Notes under the pieces: model-generated
Told to the model about the DNA's origin: nothing
Databases searched by the model: none
Seen by the model: the letters and a program-made list of their open reading frames with translations, nothing else
Shown here: piece by piece, positions 41,201-51,430 of the stretch
Layout of the letters: each line of letters opens with the position of its first letter
Numbering within the stretch: position 1 is the first letter of the stretch
Made by a program: the position numbers and the translations under genes
Assembly (NCBI GenBank): GCA_963681505.1
Contig: OY811984.1
Location: 62,001 to 126,000, forward strand
Direction of reading: 5' to 3'
DNA length: 64,000 bases
Source of the DNA: Eunapius fragilis
Taxonomy: Eukaryota; Porifera; Demospongiae; Spongillida; Spongillidae

Positions 41201-42520
41201 TTGAATTGCTTGTTAAACCCACACTGAAGTTTGTATGCCTGAGGTGACATCAATTATAGACAGAGGGATGGTCCCTGCTATCTTTTATGTATGCGCTAGT
41301 TTACTTGACTTAGAAGCCTCATCAATACCTTGATGTTAAGATAGTCAAACTAAACTATAGGGATGTCCATAGAAATGTATAGGTGGGAACCTACTTTTGA
41401 ATTGTTGTTAAACCCACACTAAAGTTTGCATGCCTGAGTTGACATCATTTATTGACAGAGGGATGGTCCTCGCTATCTTCCATGTATGAATTGGTTTGCT
41501 TGTACTAGAAGCCTCATCAACACCTTGACGTTAAGATAGTCAAACTTTACTATAGAGATGTCCATAGAAATGTTTGGGTGGGAACCAACTTTTGAATTGC
41601 TTGTTAAACCCACACCGAAGTTTGTATGCCTGAGGTGACATCAATTTTAGAAAGAGGGATGGTCCTTGCTATCTTCCATGTATGCATTGGTTTACTGGAA
41701 TAAGAAGCCTCATCAACATTCTGATGTTTAAATAGTCAAACTTTACTATAGAGATGTCCATAGAAATGTATGGGTGGGAACCTATTTTTGATTTGCTTGT
41801 TAAACCCACACTGAAGTTTGTATGCCTTAGGTGTCATCAATTATAGACAGAGGGATGGTCCCTGCTATCTTCCATGTATGCATTTATTTACTGGAATAAG
41901 AAGCATCATCAACACCTTGATGTTACGATAGTCAAACTTTACTATAGAGATGTCCATAGAGATGTACGGGTGGGAACCTACTTTTTAAGTGCATGTTAAA
42001 CCCACACTGAAGTTTGTATGCCTGAGGTGACATCAATTATAGACAGAGGGATGGTCCCTGCTATCTTCCATGAATGAAATGGTTTACTTGAACTAGAAGC
42101 CTCATCAACACTATGACGTTGAGATAGTCAAACTTTCCTATAAAGATGTCCATAGAAATGTATGGGTGGGAACCTACTTTTGATTTGCTTGTTAAACCCA
42201 CACTGAAGTTCGTATGCCTGAGGTGACATCAATTATAGTCAGAGGGATGGTCCCTGCTATCTTCCATGTTTGCGCTAGTTTACTTGAATTAGAATCCTCA
42301 TCAACACCTTGATGTTAAAATAGTCAAACTTTACTATAGAGATGTCCATAGAAATGTATGGGTGGGAACCTACTTTTGATTTGCTTGTTAAACCCACACT
42401 GAAGTTCGTATGCCTGAGGTGACATCAATTATAGTCAGAGGGATGGTCCCTGCTATCTTCCATGTTTGCGCTAGTTTACTTGAATTAGAATCCTCATCAA
42501 CACCTTGATGTTAAAATAGT
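38214..42520. repeat. 2.15-kb tandem duplication inside array B
   Basis: The segment starting at 38214 (AGTCAAACTATGCTATAGAG) recurs at 40367, an offset of 2153 bp that becomes 2155 after a two-base difference (CACACTAAAG against CACACACAAAG). Rare markers line up across the whole unit, for example ATGACGTTGAGATAG near 39960 and 42115. The unit holds eleven monomers, and the second copy ends near 42.5 kb. Confidence 0.85.
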
Positions 42521-44840
42521 CAAACTTTACTATAGAGATGTCCATAGAAATGTATGGGTGGGAACCTACTTTTGATTTGCTTGTTGAACCCACACTAAAG
42601 ATTGCATGCATGCCTGAGGTGACATCAATTATTGTCAGAGGGATGGTCCCTGCTATCTTCCATGAATGAATTGGTTTAGAAGCCTCATCAACACTTTGAT
42701 GTTAAGATAGTCAAACTAAACAATAGAGATGTCCATAGAAATGTATGGGTGGGAACCTACTTTTGAATTGCTTGTTAAACCCACACTGAAGTTTGTATGC
42801 CTGAGGTGACATTCATTTTAGAAAGAGGGATGGTCCCTGCTATCTTCCATGTATGCATTGGTTTACTGGAATAAGAAACCTCATCAACATTCTGATGCTA
42901 AAATAGTCAAACTTTACTATAGAGATGTCCATAGAAATGTATGGGTGGGAACCTATTTTTGATTTGCTTGTTAAACCCACACTGAAGTTTGTATGCCTTA
43001 GGTGACATCAATTATAGACAGAGGGATGGTCCCTGCTATCTTCCATGTATGCATTGGTTTACTGGAATAAGAAGCATCATCAACACCTTGATGTTACGAT
43101 AGTCAAACTTTACTATAGAGATGTCCATAGAAATGTACGGGTGGGAACCTACTTTTTAATTGCATGTTAAACCCACACTGAAGCTTATTTGGCTAAGGTG
43201 ACATCAAACAGATAGAGAGGGATGGTCCCTGCTGTCTTCCAAGTGTGCATTGGTTTTCTTGTTTTAGAAGCCTCGTCAACACCTTGACGTTAAGATAGAC
43301 AAACTTTACCGTAGAGATGTCCATAGAAATGTATGGGTGGGAACCTACTTTTGAATTGCTTGTTAAACCCACACTGAAGCTTATTTGCCTGAGATGACAT
43401 GAAACACATAAAGAGGGATGGTCCCTGCTATCTTCCATGTATGCATAGGTTTACTTGATTATGAAGCCTCATCAACACGGAGATGTTAAGATAGTAAAAC
43501 TTTACCATGGAGATGTCGATAGAAATGTATGGGTGGGAACCTACTTTTGAATTGCTTGTTAAACCCACACTGAAGCTTATATGCCTGTGGTGACATCTAT
43601 TATACAAAGAGGGATGGTCCCTGCTATCTTCCATGTATGCATTGGTTTACTGGAATAAGAAGCCTCATCAACATTCTGATGTTGAAATAGTCAAACTTTA
43701 CTATAGAGATGTCCATAGAAATGTATGGGTGGGAACCTACTTTTGATTTGCTTTTTAAACCCACACTGAAGTTTGTATGCCTTAGGTGACATCAATTATA
43801 GACAGAGGGATGGTCCCTGCTATCTTCAATGTATGCATTGGTTTACTGGAATAAGAAGCATCATCAACACCTTGATGTTACGATAGTCAAACTTTACTAT
43901 AGAGATGTCCATAGAAATGTATGGGTGGGAACCTACTTTTGAATTGCTTATTAAAGCATGTATGCATGAGGTGGCATCAAATGGAGAAAGGGGGATGGTC
44001 ACTGCTATCTGTCATGTGTGTAGTGGTTTTCTATACTTAGAAACCTCGTCAACACACCTTGATGTTAAAAGAGTCAAAATTTCCCATAGAGAACCCAGTT
44101 TTGAATGGCAAGCTTGTTAAACCCATACTGATGATTGTATACATGAGTTGGCATCAAAATTAGAAAGATGAGTGGTCACTGCAGTGGTTTTATATAATTA
44201 GATGCCTCATCAACACCTTGATGTTAATATAGTCAAACTTTCCCATTGAGATGTATGGGTGGGAACCTACTTTTGAATCACCTGTTAAACCCATACTGAA
44301 GCTCGTATGCCCTAGGTGGCATCAATCATAGAAAGAGGGATGGTCACTGCTATCTGTCATGTGTGCAGTGGTTTTCTAGAATTAGAAGCATCATCAACAC
44401 CTTGACGTTGAGAGAGTCAAACTTTCCCATTGAGATGTATGGGTGGGAACCTACTTTTGAATCACCTGTTAAACCCATTCTGATGCTTGTATGCCTTAGG
44501 TGGCATCAATCATAGAAAGAGGGATGGTTACTGGTATCTGTCGTGAGTGCAGTGGTTTTCTAGAATTAGAAGCCTCATCAACACCTTGACATTAATAGTG
44601 TCAAACTTTCCCACAGAGAGAGAGGTATGTGTTGGAACCTACTTTTGAATTGCTTTGTTAAACCCATACTGAATGATATATGCATGAGGTGGCATCAAAT
44701 AGAGAATGAGGGGTGATCACTGCTATCTTCCATGCATGCAGTCATTTTCATTAGAAGCCTCATCAGCACCTTGACGTTAATATTGTCAAACTTTCCCATT
44801 GAGATGTATGTGTGGGAACCTACGTTTTAATCGCCTGTTA
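38214..44840. repeat. Satellite array B (about 195-bp monomers, older relative of A)
   Basis: Tandem monomers of 194-196 bp; consecutive leaders lie at 38381, 38575 and 38771. They are clearly related to array A in the same order of blocks: CATCAACACCTTGATGTTAAG, ATAGTCAAACTT, CATAGAAATGTATGGGTGGG, AACCTACTTTTGAATTGCTT, GTTAAACCCACACTGAAG, GCCTGAGGTGACATCA, AGAGGGATGGTCCCTGCTATC. Monomers diverge more from each other than in array A. From about 43.2 kb they become progressively more irregular, and the last recognisable piece ends near 44840. No coding frame persists. Confidence 0.94.
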
Positions 44841-45358
44841 TTCGCCTGCACACAATGTAACAATGTAAGCCATCTAGCCTTCTCAGTGGGCATCCTTTGT
44901 GATTGTGAGAGCCAGCGCCTCAGCTTCCTGGACTGTTAGCCAGTTGATTTAATGAATGTGGCTTCATTTTAAACTCTGAGTCTGAAGAATAAAACTAACT
45001 AGTTATCACTGAGCATGCGCATCGCATGCATAGATTAATTTCGTAAAATACAACGTTATACACTACATTGAAGGTCCAAACACATTTCAAAGATGTCCGC
45101 TATCCCGATCAAGCCGTAATTGCACGTTAAAGTCATAGCACTTTGTACTATAATGAATGAGATCTGGTAAAGTAAGTTTTTAAATTCAAATCTACACAAG
45201 AGGATGAAAACGAACCTTCAAACTATGAAAGCAAGAACTCTCTCCTATTCCATCTCCGAACCTAAGTTTTTGAATGGACCTCAAAAGTGTTAATAATCCT
45301 GCAATAATCATGTCGAACAAAATGGAGGACATTTATTGCCGTTTTGCAAACATACCTA
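44841..45358. other. Unassigned flank of the satellite
   Basis: First non-satellite sequence, AT-rich. I see no convincing gene, RNA or repeat. A GT-AG-like acceptor (minus strand, near 45310) precedes a short open stretch, but nothing recognisable is encoded. Confidence 0.5.
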
Positions 45359-45550
45359 TTATAATGCGCAGACGATTCCATTTATTTCGCAGCCTGGCAG
45401 ACGGAGGGAGATCTTTGATTGCAGGTTCTTTCTAATGCTCTCCAATTTTTCTTGCAGTGCCAAGTACTTCTTGATCGAGTCAAAGCACCTTGTACACAAA
45501 CATCCTGATTCATACTGACATACTCTCTCACAGATTCGTTGTCTCGATCG
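45359..45550 (-). CDS. Possible exon: cysteine-rich (ZAD-like) finger plus helix
   Basis: On the minus strand a 64-codon open frame, too weak to be a gene on its own, reads ICERVCQYESGCLCTRCFDS followed by a charged, leucine-bearing helical stretch (KKYLALQEKLESIRKNLQSK), and ends at TAA (45359-45361). An in-frame TAG lies at 45551-45553, so an exon would have to begin after it; TTTTAATTGGTTTAG just upstream could be an acceptor. Paired CxxC motifs followed by an amphipathic helix resemble ZAD-type or other treble-clef fingers, but I cannot name the family. No start codon is visible. It could be a chance frame, or a remnant exon cut off by the transposons at 45579 and beyond. Confidence 0.25.
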   Translation of the reverse strand, partial: RSRQRICERVCQYESGCLCTRCFDSIKKYLALQEKLESIRKNLQSKISLRLPGCEINGIVCAL

Positions 45551-45578
45551 CTAAACCAATTAAAACCGCTCTGCTCTC

Positions 45579-45682
45579 CTGGTCTCGTACCCAGACCCAG
45601 ATTTCCAACAGCTGCGACATTTTGCGTAGCGGTGATGCAATCCATCCGTTGCTGTGAAAGCCGGGGTCTGGGTACGAGACTA
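45579..45682. mobile_element. 104-bp foldback element, hAT-like, 8-bp TSD
   Basis: The ends GGTCTCGTACCCAGACCC and GGGTCTGGGTACGAGAC are inverted repeats. CTGCTCTC occurs directly on both sides (45571-45578 and 45683-45690), a perfect 8-bp target-site duplication typical of hAT-type insertion. The element is non-autonomous with no coding capacity. A related, more diverged copy lies at 46095-46176. Confidence 0.8.
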
Positions 45683-45691
45683 CTGCTCTCT

Positions 45692-45947
45692 CAGTGGCGG
45701 TTTCAGGGGGGGGGGGGGGGGGGGGGGGGCACGTCCCCCCCCCCCCCCCCCCCCCCTTTTGTTCGTCTAATTATATATTCATAGTCGCGCAATATAGCGT
45801 TTTTAACAGCTATCAAAAGCGTCCGCGCTTCGCGCGGGAGGGGGCTCCCGCACCCGCCCCCTTTCGGTGAACCACGCCCATTTCTCACTCTTTTCATTAT
45901 TGGTGCCCCCCCCCCCCCCCCTTTCAAAATTCCTGGATCCGCCCCTG
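45692..45947. mobile_element. 256-bp non-autonomous DNA element with poly-G/poly-C arms, 6-bp TSD
   Basis: The ends CAGTGGCGGTTTCAGG and, in inverse, CAGGGGCGGATCCAGG match at 13 of 16 positions. CTCTCT flanks both sides (45686-45691 and 45948-45953). Internally there are long G and C runs (about 45706-45766 and 45905-45921), a TCCGCGCTTCGCGCGGGA hairpin near 45821 and GGGCTCCCGCACCCGCCCCC. It lies immediately next to the hAT-like element, with overlapping target duplications. Confidence 0.75.
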
Positions 45948-46094
45948 CTCTCTAAAAGTTAAACGGGAGCATCGCACAACTTGCATTTTGTGGCTACAAA
46001 CTTATTGACCTATGACACCGTTAATGAGTGTTGCCGCGACACTTACACCGCAATAACGTCACTACTGTTACGAACGTGCCTAGAACCAATTTTG

Positions 46095-46176
46095 TTAGGC
46101 AGTTTCCCAGACTACTTCTCGCGTAACGGTGATGTAATCCATCCGCAGCTGCGAGTGTGGTCTGGGTACGAGACTA
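46095..46176. mobile_element. Second, diverged copy of the hAT-like foldback element
   Basis: Shares GCGTAACGGTGATG, AATCCATCCG and the terminal GGTCTGGGTACGAGACTA with the element at 45579-45682. The left end is degraded (TTTCCCAGACTACTTCTCG) and no clear target duplication remains. Confidence 0.65.
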
Positions 46177-46269
46177 CCCCTCCTCCTTGCACGTGTGCCC
46201 CCACTCCCCTGCAGATGATTGTGGGTGGACACCTCTACTTTGGGCAGCACTGCAGATGAAGTGTGCATG

Positions 46270-46345
46270 GGGCAGACAAAGGAGGATGGAGGGATGGGAA
46301 GAAGGGAAAGGGGAGGGGGATGGGAAAAGGGTAGGGGAGAGGTAA
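46270..46345 (+). repeat. Purine-only (G/A) tract
   Basis: An almost uninterrupted run of G and A about 70 bp long with several GGG to GGGGG runs. Such tracts can form triplex or quadruplex DNA. No coding or regulatory role is evident. Confidence 0.6.
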
Positions 46346-47080
46346 TAAGCCTGCTGTGCATTGGTGAACATGTGATATGAACCTATGCAGGTAGATGCAC
46401 TGCAACTGTAGATACGGCCATGTTGGGTGTGCTCACCTGCTGATTAGCTCAGGTGCAAATGTCAACTGCCTTGCAGAGGAGCTGCAGTAAGGACAATACC
46501 CCTTTGTGTACTCTTATCTTCTTTACAACTTGCCTTTCCGATATATGAACGAATACTAACGTCAAAACAGACACTCACTAGGCAACCGTTGAGGTTTTTA
46601 CACCAGACATGATGTTTATCACATACGATGTTTCATGTAAAGGGTCCATTCATTGCCTCACATAAACAACGACATTACCCCAAAACAACATATAGCCTTA
46701 TCCTTCCTGGATGACAGGGGTGATTTTATAAAATATCTATGACATAAGGCAAAGAGAATAATGTACAATAAAGTAACCCTGTGCACCTAATGCCTACGTG
46801 GATGACGACCTCTTCCTCTTTTTCTATGTCGTAAATGTCTATCAGGATGCAGAAGAAATGTTGAGAGCACATCATCGCACCTCCAGCAGCCAATACGAGT
46901 ACCTCTCTCTACACCCTCAGGAAGGTGTGTTACCTATGGAATATCAAAGAAATAAACAATATATTCACTTATGCATTATATATAGTATATAGTTCATTCT
47001 TTTTCTGAGTGATTGCAGGGATGGGAGGGCAATTTATTTATTTTAATCGTTACAAAGATACAGCTGTGCAAAGTGTTTGC
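46346..47080. other. Unassigned intergenic sequence
   Basis: AT-rich, with scattered short open frames of up to 64 codons (such as 46798-46992) that resemble nothing I recognise. A small CACCTG/CAGGTG hairpin lies near 46435-46455. Confidence 0.4.
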
Positions 47081-47084
47081 AGTT

Positions 47085-47420
47085 TCCCGCTCAATTTCCA
47101 CCAATCATTTAGGCACCTGCCTCCCATACACTGATTGCCCAAATCTTTGCCACAAATCGAGAGGGAAACTGTGCAAGCAATTTGGCACAGCTATATTGAA
47201 ACCTGTGGAAGCGGGTTCCACATCAGGATTTGTGTCAAATAATGAATGTCATTTTTTAAAACGTGACTCACGTCTGGAGGGACGGCCATGAATTGGATCA
47301 TTTACCTCTTTGTCGCCATTGAACGATAACATAAATATGAAGTTATGCATTGGTTCAGTGTAATAACAGTGCGCGCTATTAGAGAACAAAAATACTCTCC
47401 TACGTCTCATACCCAGTCCA
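47085..47420. repeat. Dispersed repeat, copy 1
   Basis: Contains TTTAGGCACCTGCCTCCCATACA, an imperfect hairpin around GCGGGTTCCAC, ACGTCTGGAGGGACGG, and a tail with CGCTATTAGAGAACAAA and CTCATACCCAGTCC. The first half recurs at 48738-48850 and the second half at 49745-50010 in the same orientation. Probably an old DNA-element family. Confidence 0.6.
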
Positions 47421-47599
47421 ACTGTTATTTGCCGTCATTTTTATTCTTCTGGGCAAAATACAATACCTAATTTGGTATATGGGGCTTGATAAACAAAAAA
47501 TCTCGTACCTGGGCCATACATCTACTACGCTATTCACCGACATACGTTAAGCCACATCTATACTTTATACACAAGACCCCTTTGGTTATTAATAGTCAT

Positions 47600-47710
47600 C
47601 TCTTTAAAGAAATAAACAAGGCAAGTACGATAGAAGGGGTCAGCTACAAGGCCGATCCAGAAAAGGACTGAGTGCATCAGCTACGAGACTGATCCAGAAA
47701 GCAGGTCTAT
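47600..47710 (+). pseudogene. Fragment of NPEKK-type repeat coding
   Basis: A short frame ending in GVSYKADPEKD, then out of frame a similar unit (GCATCAGCTACGAGACTGATCCAGAAA). This matches the SYKADPEKKR-type unit seen at 49354 and 50276-50440, and looks like debris of a repetitive, basic protein family. Broken by stops and frameshifts. Confidence 0.35.
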
Positions 47711-47769
47711 GAGTGTGACAGCTACAAGGCTTATCTAGTCTCTTATCTCAAACAACAGATGAAACATGT

Positions 47770-47872
47770 AAGAAAAACATTCTCTGAGAACGTTGAGGTG
47801 GCATATAGGATTAGTTGTGTAGAAAGGAAGGAAACAAGAGTCTAATAAGATAGGAAATATAATAGTCCAAAT
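47770..47872. mobile_element. Half of a foldback element (AACATTCTCT family)
   Basis: AGAAAAACATTCTCTGAGAACG, GCATATAGGATTAG, AGAAAGGAAGGAAACAAGAG and GAAATATAATAGTCC correspond in order to the left arm of the elements at 49490, 53956 and 60920. No matching right arm is visible downstream. Confidence 0.6.
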
Positions 47873-47879
47873 TTGTAAG

Positions 47880-48360
47880 ACTGGTTGAGTAGAAAATGAC
47901 ACCTCACAGCGAAATCATGAATTGTACCACAATGCAATTTGAGGTTGATTACTACATCAACAAAGCCATGCCTCCCACACATATTCATTAAGGCAATGGC
48001 ACACCAGTTATTTAAAACTACCCTTTTACCTCAAATCTTAATCACAACGATTCTGAGAGGGTGGGGCTCTGTGTGTGCAAATAAAACACACTTCTACAGG
48101 GAGGATAAAATACGTATCACTAACAGTAATCCTACATGTAATTGATGTGTAGTACGTTACATTTACTATTACATATACTGGTCCACCCATCGTTACTTCG
48201 ACTATCCAGGTCATCACTCGCGAGATGCACGTACAAACGCGCATGAACAGGAGCACTTACCTGGATAATGAGGTTGCTTTCTGACATTGTAAATTGGTTA
48301 GTAAACGTTCATTGCCAGATTACAAAGCGCATGCATGGTGCGCATCAATAAGAATTCACG
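47880..48360. other. Unassigned intergenic sequence
   Basis: No supported gene. Short overlapping open frames on both strands (47939-48145 and 48038-48256) lack any recognisable motif. Confidence 0.4.
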
Positions 48361-48364
48361 TCTG

Positions 48365-48452
48365 CTTTCATCAATGCCATGGATACCCTTAGCAACAGTT
48401 TAACACTCGGCTTTCATCAATGCCATGGATACCCTTAGCAACAGTTTAACAC
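48365..48452. repeat. Two-copy tandem duplication (46-bp period)
   Basis: A 42-bp unit beginning CTTTCATCAATGCCATGG occurs at 48365-48406 and 48411-48452 without mismatches, separated by four bases. Confidence 0.9.
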
Positions 48453-48629
48453 ATCAAGTGAAAATGTTCTCTAGAGATGTTGCTTGCTTAGTTGTTAAAC
48501 ACTGTTAAATCTGCACAACAAATAGAGCGATCCAAATAGACACACACACCATACATAAGAAATCGTTTGCAAAATCAAAATTCCATTAACAGAGGTACAT
48601 AACTGGTTTGTAGTTACCATAATGAATGT

Positions 48630-49018
48630 GCAAATCCATTTTTAGTGTCTTACCCATGCGGAGTACCGATGTTACAAGGTCCAATACCCCATAGGGTTCA
48701 AAATGGCCACATCTTCATTTGAGTAAAGCCATGTTTAGTTGGATTCAATGATTTAGGCACTGCCTCCCATACATTGAATTGCCTAAATCACTGGCGTGAA
48801 TCGAATCGACAGGGAAACCATGCATGCACTTTGCACAGCTATATAACAGATTCATGAAGTAAATGTTAACAAACAGGACAAATCAATAGCTACACGATCT
48901 ACGTACGTACAGATATAATTTGAACGCTACTACATGACGATGTAGCCGTTCGAAATCTCATGGGGTATCAGACCTTGTAATGTCGGTACCTCGCAACAGT
49001 AAGACACCAAAACGGATT
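48630..49018. mobile_element. Foldback element with about 65-bp imperfect arms
   Basis: The left arm (TAGTGTCTTACCC, GAGTACCGATGTTACAAGG, AATACCCCAT at 48643-48697) is the reverse complement of the right arm (ATGGGGTAT, CCTTGTAATGTCGGTACC, GTAAGACACCA at 48958-49010). The loop holds a copy of the dispersed repeat TTTAGGCACTGCCTCCCATACA, itself a small hairpin with TTGCCTAAAT. Confidence 0.7.
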
Positions 49019-49188
49019 TTCAGTGATGTAGCCTGTTGTGTTAAAAACAGGATTAATATTATTTCAGAGATTTGATTTGGATGTTATATATACTGACATA
49101 TGTAATCATTAAGTAATGCGGAGTGCTAAATTGAAGCGTTCCCATGGCAACATTCACATATAATTAGAATTGTGCAACGTTATGACAG

Positions 49189-49490
49189 GTGGGAATTTCA
49201 TTTGATCGCAGTTTTCACTATTTTTGGCTAGCGAAGACTCAAGTTGTTTATGTTCACATCAACAAAAGAGAGCTAAACGACGAGAGGAATACCTCCAAAA
49301 TCGAGACAGTCGAAAGGTTAGAGTCCTCCCACGTTCAGTACAATGCTGATCCTCAACAAAAGCGGGTATCTGCTCGTGACGGTAATTGGGGGGACTGCAT
49401 AAGTGCCCAATCTTCAATTAAAGAGGCTATAACTTGTCAGCACTTGCCAGTATTCGCGTATATCATAGACAATAAAATTAAAAATAGTTA
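49189..49490 (+). pseudogene. Degenerate open frame with one NPEKK-type unit
   Basis: A 100-codon frame that does not resemble a known domain as a whole, but carries VQYNADPQQKRVSARDG (about residues 54-70), similar to the repeat unit of the remnants at 47600 and 50276. It ends directly at the left arm of a foldback element at 49490. Most likely transposon or repeat-gene debris; a short real exon cannot be excluded. Confidence 0.3.
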
Positions 49491-49732
49491 AGAAAAACAT
49501 TCTCTAATGAAAGTTGGTGGGATATAAGAATTGGTGGCAAAGGTGGTGTAAAAAGGAAAGGAACTACGTTTTGGGAAAAGAAAAATCCTATATTTAGCAC
49601 TTCTTTTGGTTCTGTTACATTTACATGTGCTAAATATAGTCTGCTCCCAAACCCATGCTCCCTTCCTTTTTACACCACTTTTGCCTCCAATTCCTATATC
49701 CCACCAACTTTCTTGTTAAAGAATGTTTTTCT
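49490..49732. mobile_element. Foldback element, AACATTCTCT family
   Basis: About 240 bp with long inverted arms: the left end AGAAAAACATTCTCTAATG with GGTGGGATATA, GGTGGTGTAAAAAGGAAAGG and ATATTTAGCAC mirrors the right arm GTGCTAAATATAG, CCTTCCTTTTTACACCAC, TATATCCCACCAAC and AGAATGTTTTTCT. No coding capacity. Confidence 0.85.
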
Positions 49733-49744
49733 TTTTATTATGAT

Positions 49745-50010
49745 AACATTCTCAACACTCCAGTGTAATGCTATATCTGAACCTGCGGCAGCAGGTTCAG
49801 TATAAGATTGATTGAGGGTTGATGAATGCCATTTTAAAAACTTAACCCGTGTCTGGAGGGACAACGGAGAAACGGATCACTTATCTCTTAGTCGTGTCGT
49901 GATGGGATGAGAGCACAACGATCTACAGTTCTACGTTGGTTCTGTGTCATAAAACGGTGTGCTTTTAGAGAAACAAACCACTTCCTGTTTCTCATGCCCA
50001 GTCCTAAAAC
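49745..50010. repeat. Dispersed repeat, second-half copy
   Basis: Parallels 47180-47420: GCTATATCTGAACCTGCGG, GATGAATGCCATTTTAAAA, GTGTCTGGAGGGACAACGG, TGGTTCTGTGTCATAA and CTTTTAGAGAAACAAA then TCATGCCCAGTCC. Followed by a short GTC/TTC triplet run (50009-50032). Confidence 0.6.
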
Positions 50011-50063
50011 GTCGTCGTCGTCTTCTTCTTCTTAGGAAGGTTTAACTCGAGCTACGAACGGTT

Positions 50064-50440
50064 TTGAAGAACGGCAATAGTACCAATTGCTTAGAAATTT
50101 ACCGGCACGTTATCCTTACATGTCATAGATGCATATCACATCTAGAAAGAAACTACAGCGAAACAGGTAGTATGCTCTATGTTATTTTAATTAATGTTTA
50201 TTCGAGTATAAAGAGTTCTATTAACCAAAGAGCAGAATACCTTCAAAAGCAAGAAGAGAACAAAGCTATAGCTATATTGCCCGAATGCGCTATCAAGAAT
50301 CCCGAAAAGAAGGCCTCTACACGACAGCTACAAGGCCAATTCCGAAAAGAAGGCCTCTGTACGTGTACGCGACAGCTACGACGCAGATATTGCGATCTGC
50401 TGAAAGGCAGAGGACCTCAAGGAGAACTGCACTGCTAAAA
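50064..50440 (+). pseudogene. Decayed NPEKK-repeat protein fragment
   Basis: The frame 50064-50438 carries RAEYLQKQEENKAIA at about residues 55-69, then KNPEKKASTRQLQGQFRK. The other two frames contain further units (MRYQESRKEGLY, ARPIPKRRPLYV), so frameshifts have broken what was a tandem array of roughly 15-residue basic units. I believe repetitive sponge and cnidarian proteins use such units, but I cannot confirm a specific gene. No intact gene remains. Confidence 0.45.
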
Positions 50441-51180
50441 GGCAGAAATACGAGGACAATTCAGCTCCCATTAAGGCATCTGAAAGGAGTCTGTATTGGA
50501 ATGAACCCACTGTCCGATTGGCTAAACGTGCTGCCGAGAGGTGGCGGTATCGCAGGGATTACAGAACTACCACTACCACCCAAAGGTATGTCATGGGCAT
50601 GCTGTATTGTACTAGCATTAAAAAGAGCTATATGAAGATGTGCATGCAGACTGCACGCATGCATGCATGTAAGGGATCTTGCACAAAATAAACCATCCAT
50701 GGTGTGTTCTCCTTTGTGACCTGATTAATGAATATTGGGGTGTCATCCTTAATCTGATGTACAAAATGGTTTCCTTGTACAAAACAACTGTGTACGAATT
50801 TAATTGCAGTTGCATGGCTGAGTACTAGGTGAAATGAAAATTAAGGTAAGCTGCCATATTAGAACCGGTTTTTAAACGGACTGTACAAGTCAAACTCATC
50901 GTCTGGAGGACATTTTAACACCACCAAGTGTCAGTACTGATGGATGCGCACCATACCATCATTTTAAAATTTTTCCAGTACCTTTTGTTTTGTATATCCA
51001 CTCGCACCTCTGAGAGGTGAAGGGGGGGGGTTCACGATGAATGCCAAATTAGAACAGGGGGTGTGTCGTAGCTTTTCAAATAGTTTCTATCGAACAGACA
51101 ACCAGCAACACCACCAACATATCTGGAAGTATCCGAAATGAAGAGTTCTAAACACACAAAAAAAATACATTTGCGTTCTT
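50441..51180. other. Unassigned intergenic sequence
   Basis: No supported gene. Contains a short GCATGCATGCATG run near 50655 and a G-run near 51023. Confidence 0.4.
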
Positions 51181-51430
51181 TGTCTGCAACTGTCACTTTC
51201 TGTTAGTTCGAGGGGTAGTGATTTTAAAAAAGCCATGCATTGCAAAAGCTAGTCCTTTTCCCCATCTTTCTATTCATAACTCATGAGACATCGATTTTAA
51301 GCTTAAAACTTTGTTATAAGTGCTTACGCGGAAGAGCTACTTCAAGTCAAAGAGAGGCTTCGTGACCTCCATTGAAAATTACCAGAAGTGAGTACTAAAC
51401 GAGCCATAGCTTGCATGGTGGAAATTGGCA
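51181..51430. repeat. Dispersed repeat, copy 1 (paired with 61745-61990)
   Basis: GTTAGTTCGAGGGGTAG, GCATTGCAA, CTCATGAGACAT, TTAAGCTTAAAAC, CGGAAGAGCTACTT and AAAGAGAGGCTTCGTGACC correspond in order to 61755-61935. The AATATGGCAGTTTATCTTA near 51810 matches AATATAGCAGTTTACCTTA near 61968, so this copy is interrupted or longer. Confidence 0.6.

Noticed and set aside
1-44840. CRISPR-like array of repeats and spacers
   Set aside because: There are no unique spacers: the whole 185- to 208-bp monomer repeats, and the rest of the window is eukaryotic.
45703-45927. Proline/glycine-rich frames around the poly-G and poly-C runs
   Set aside because: Produced by homopolymer runs inside a small DNA element.
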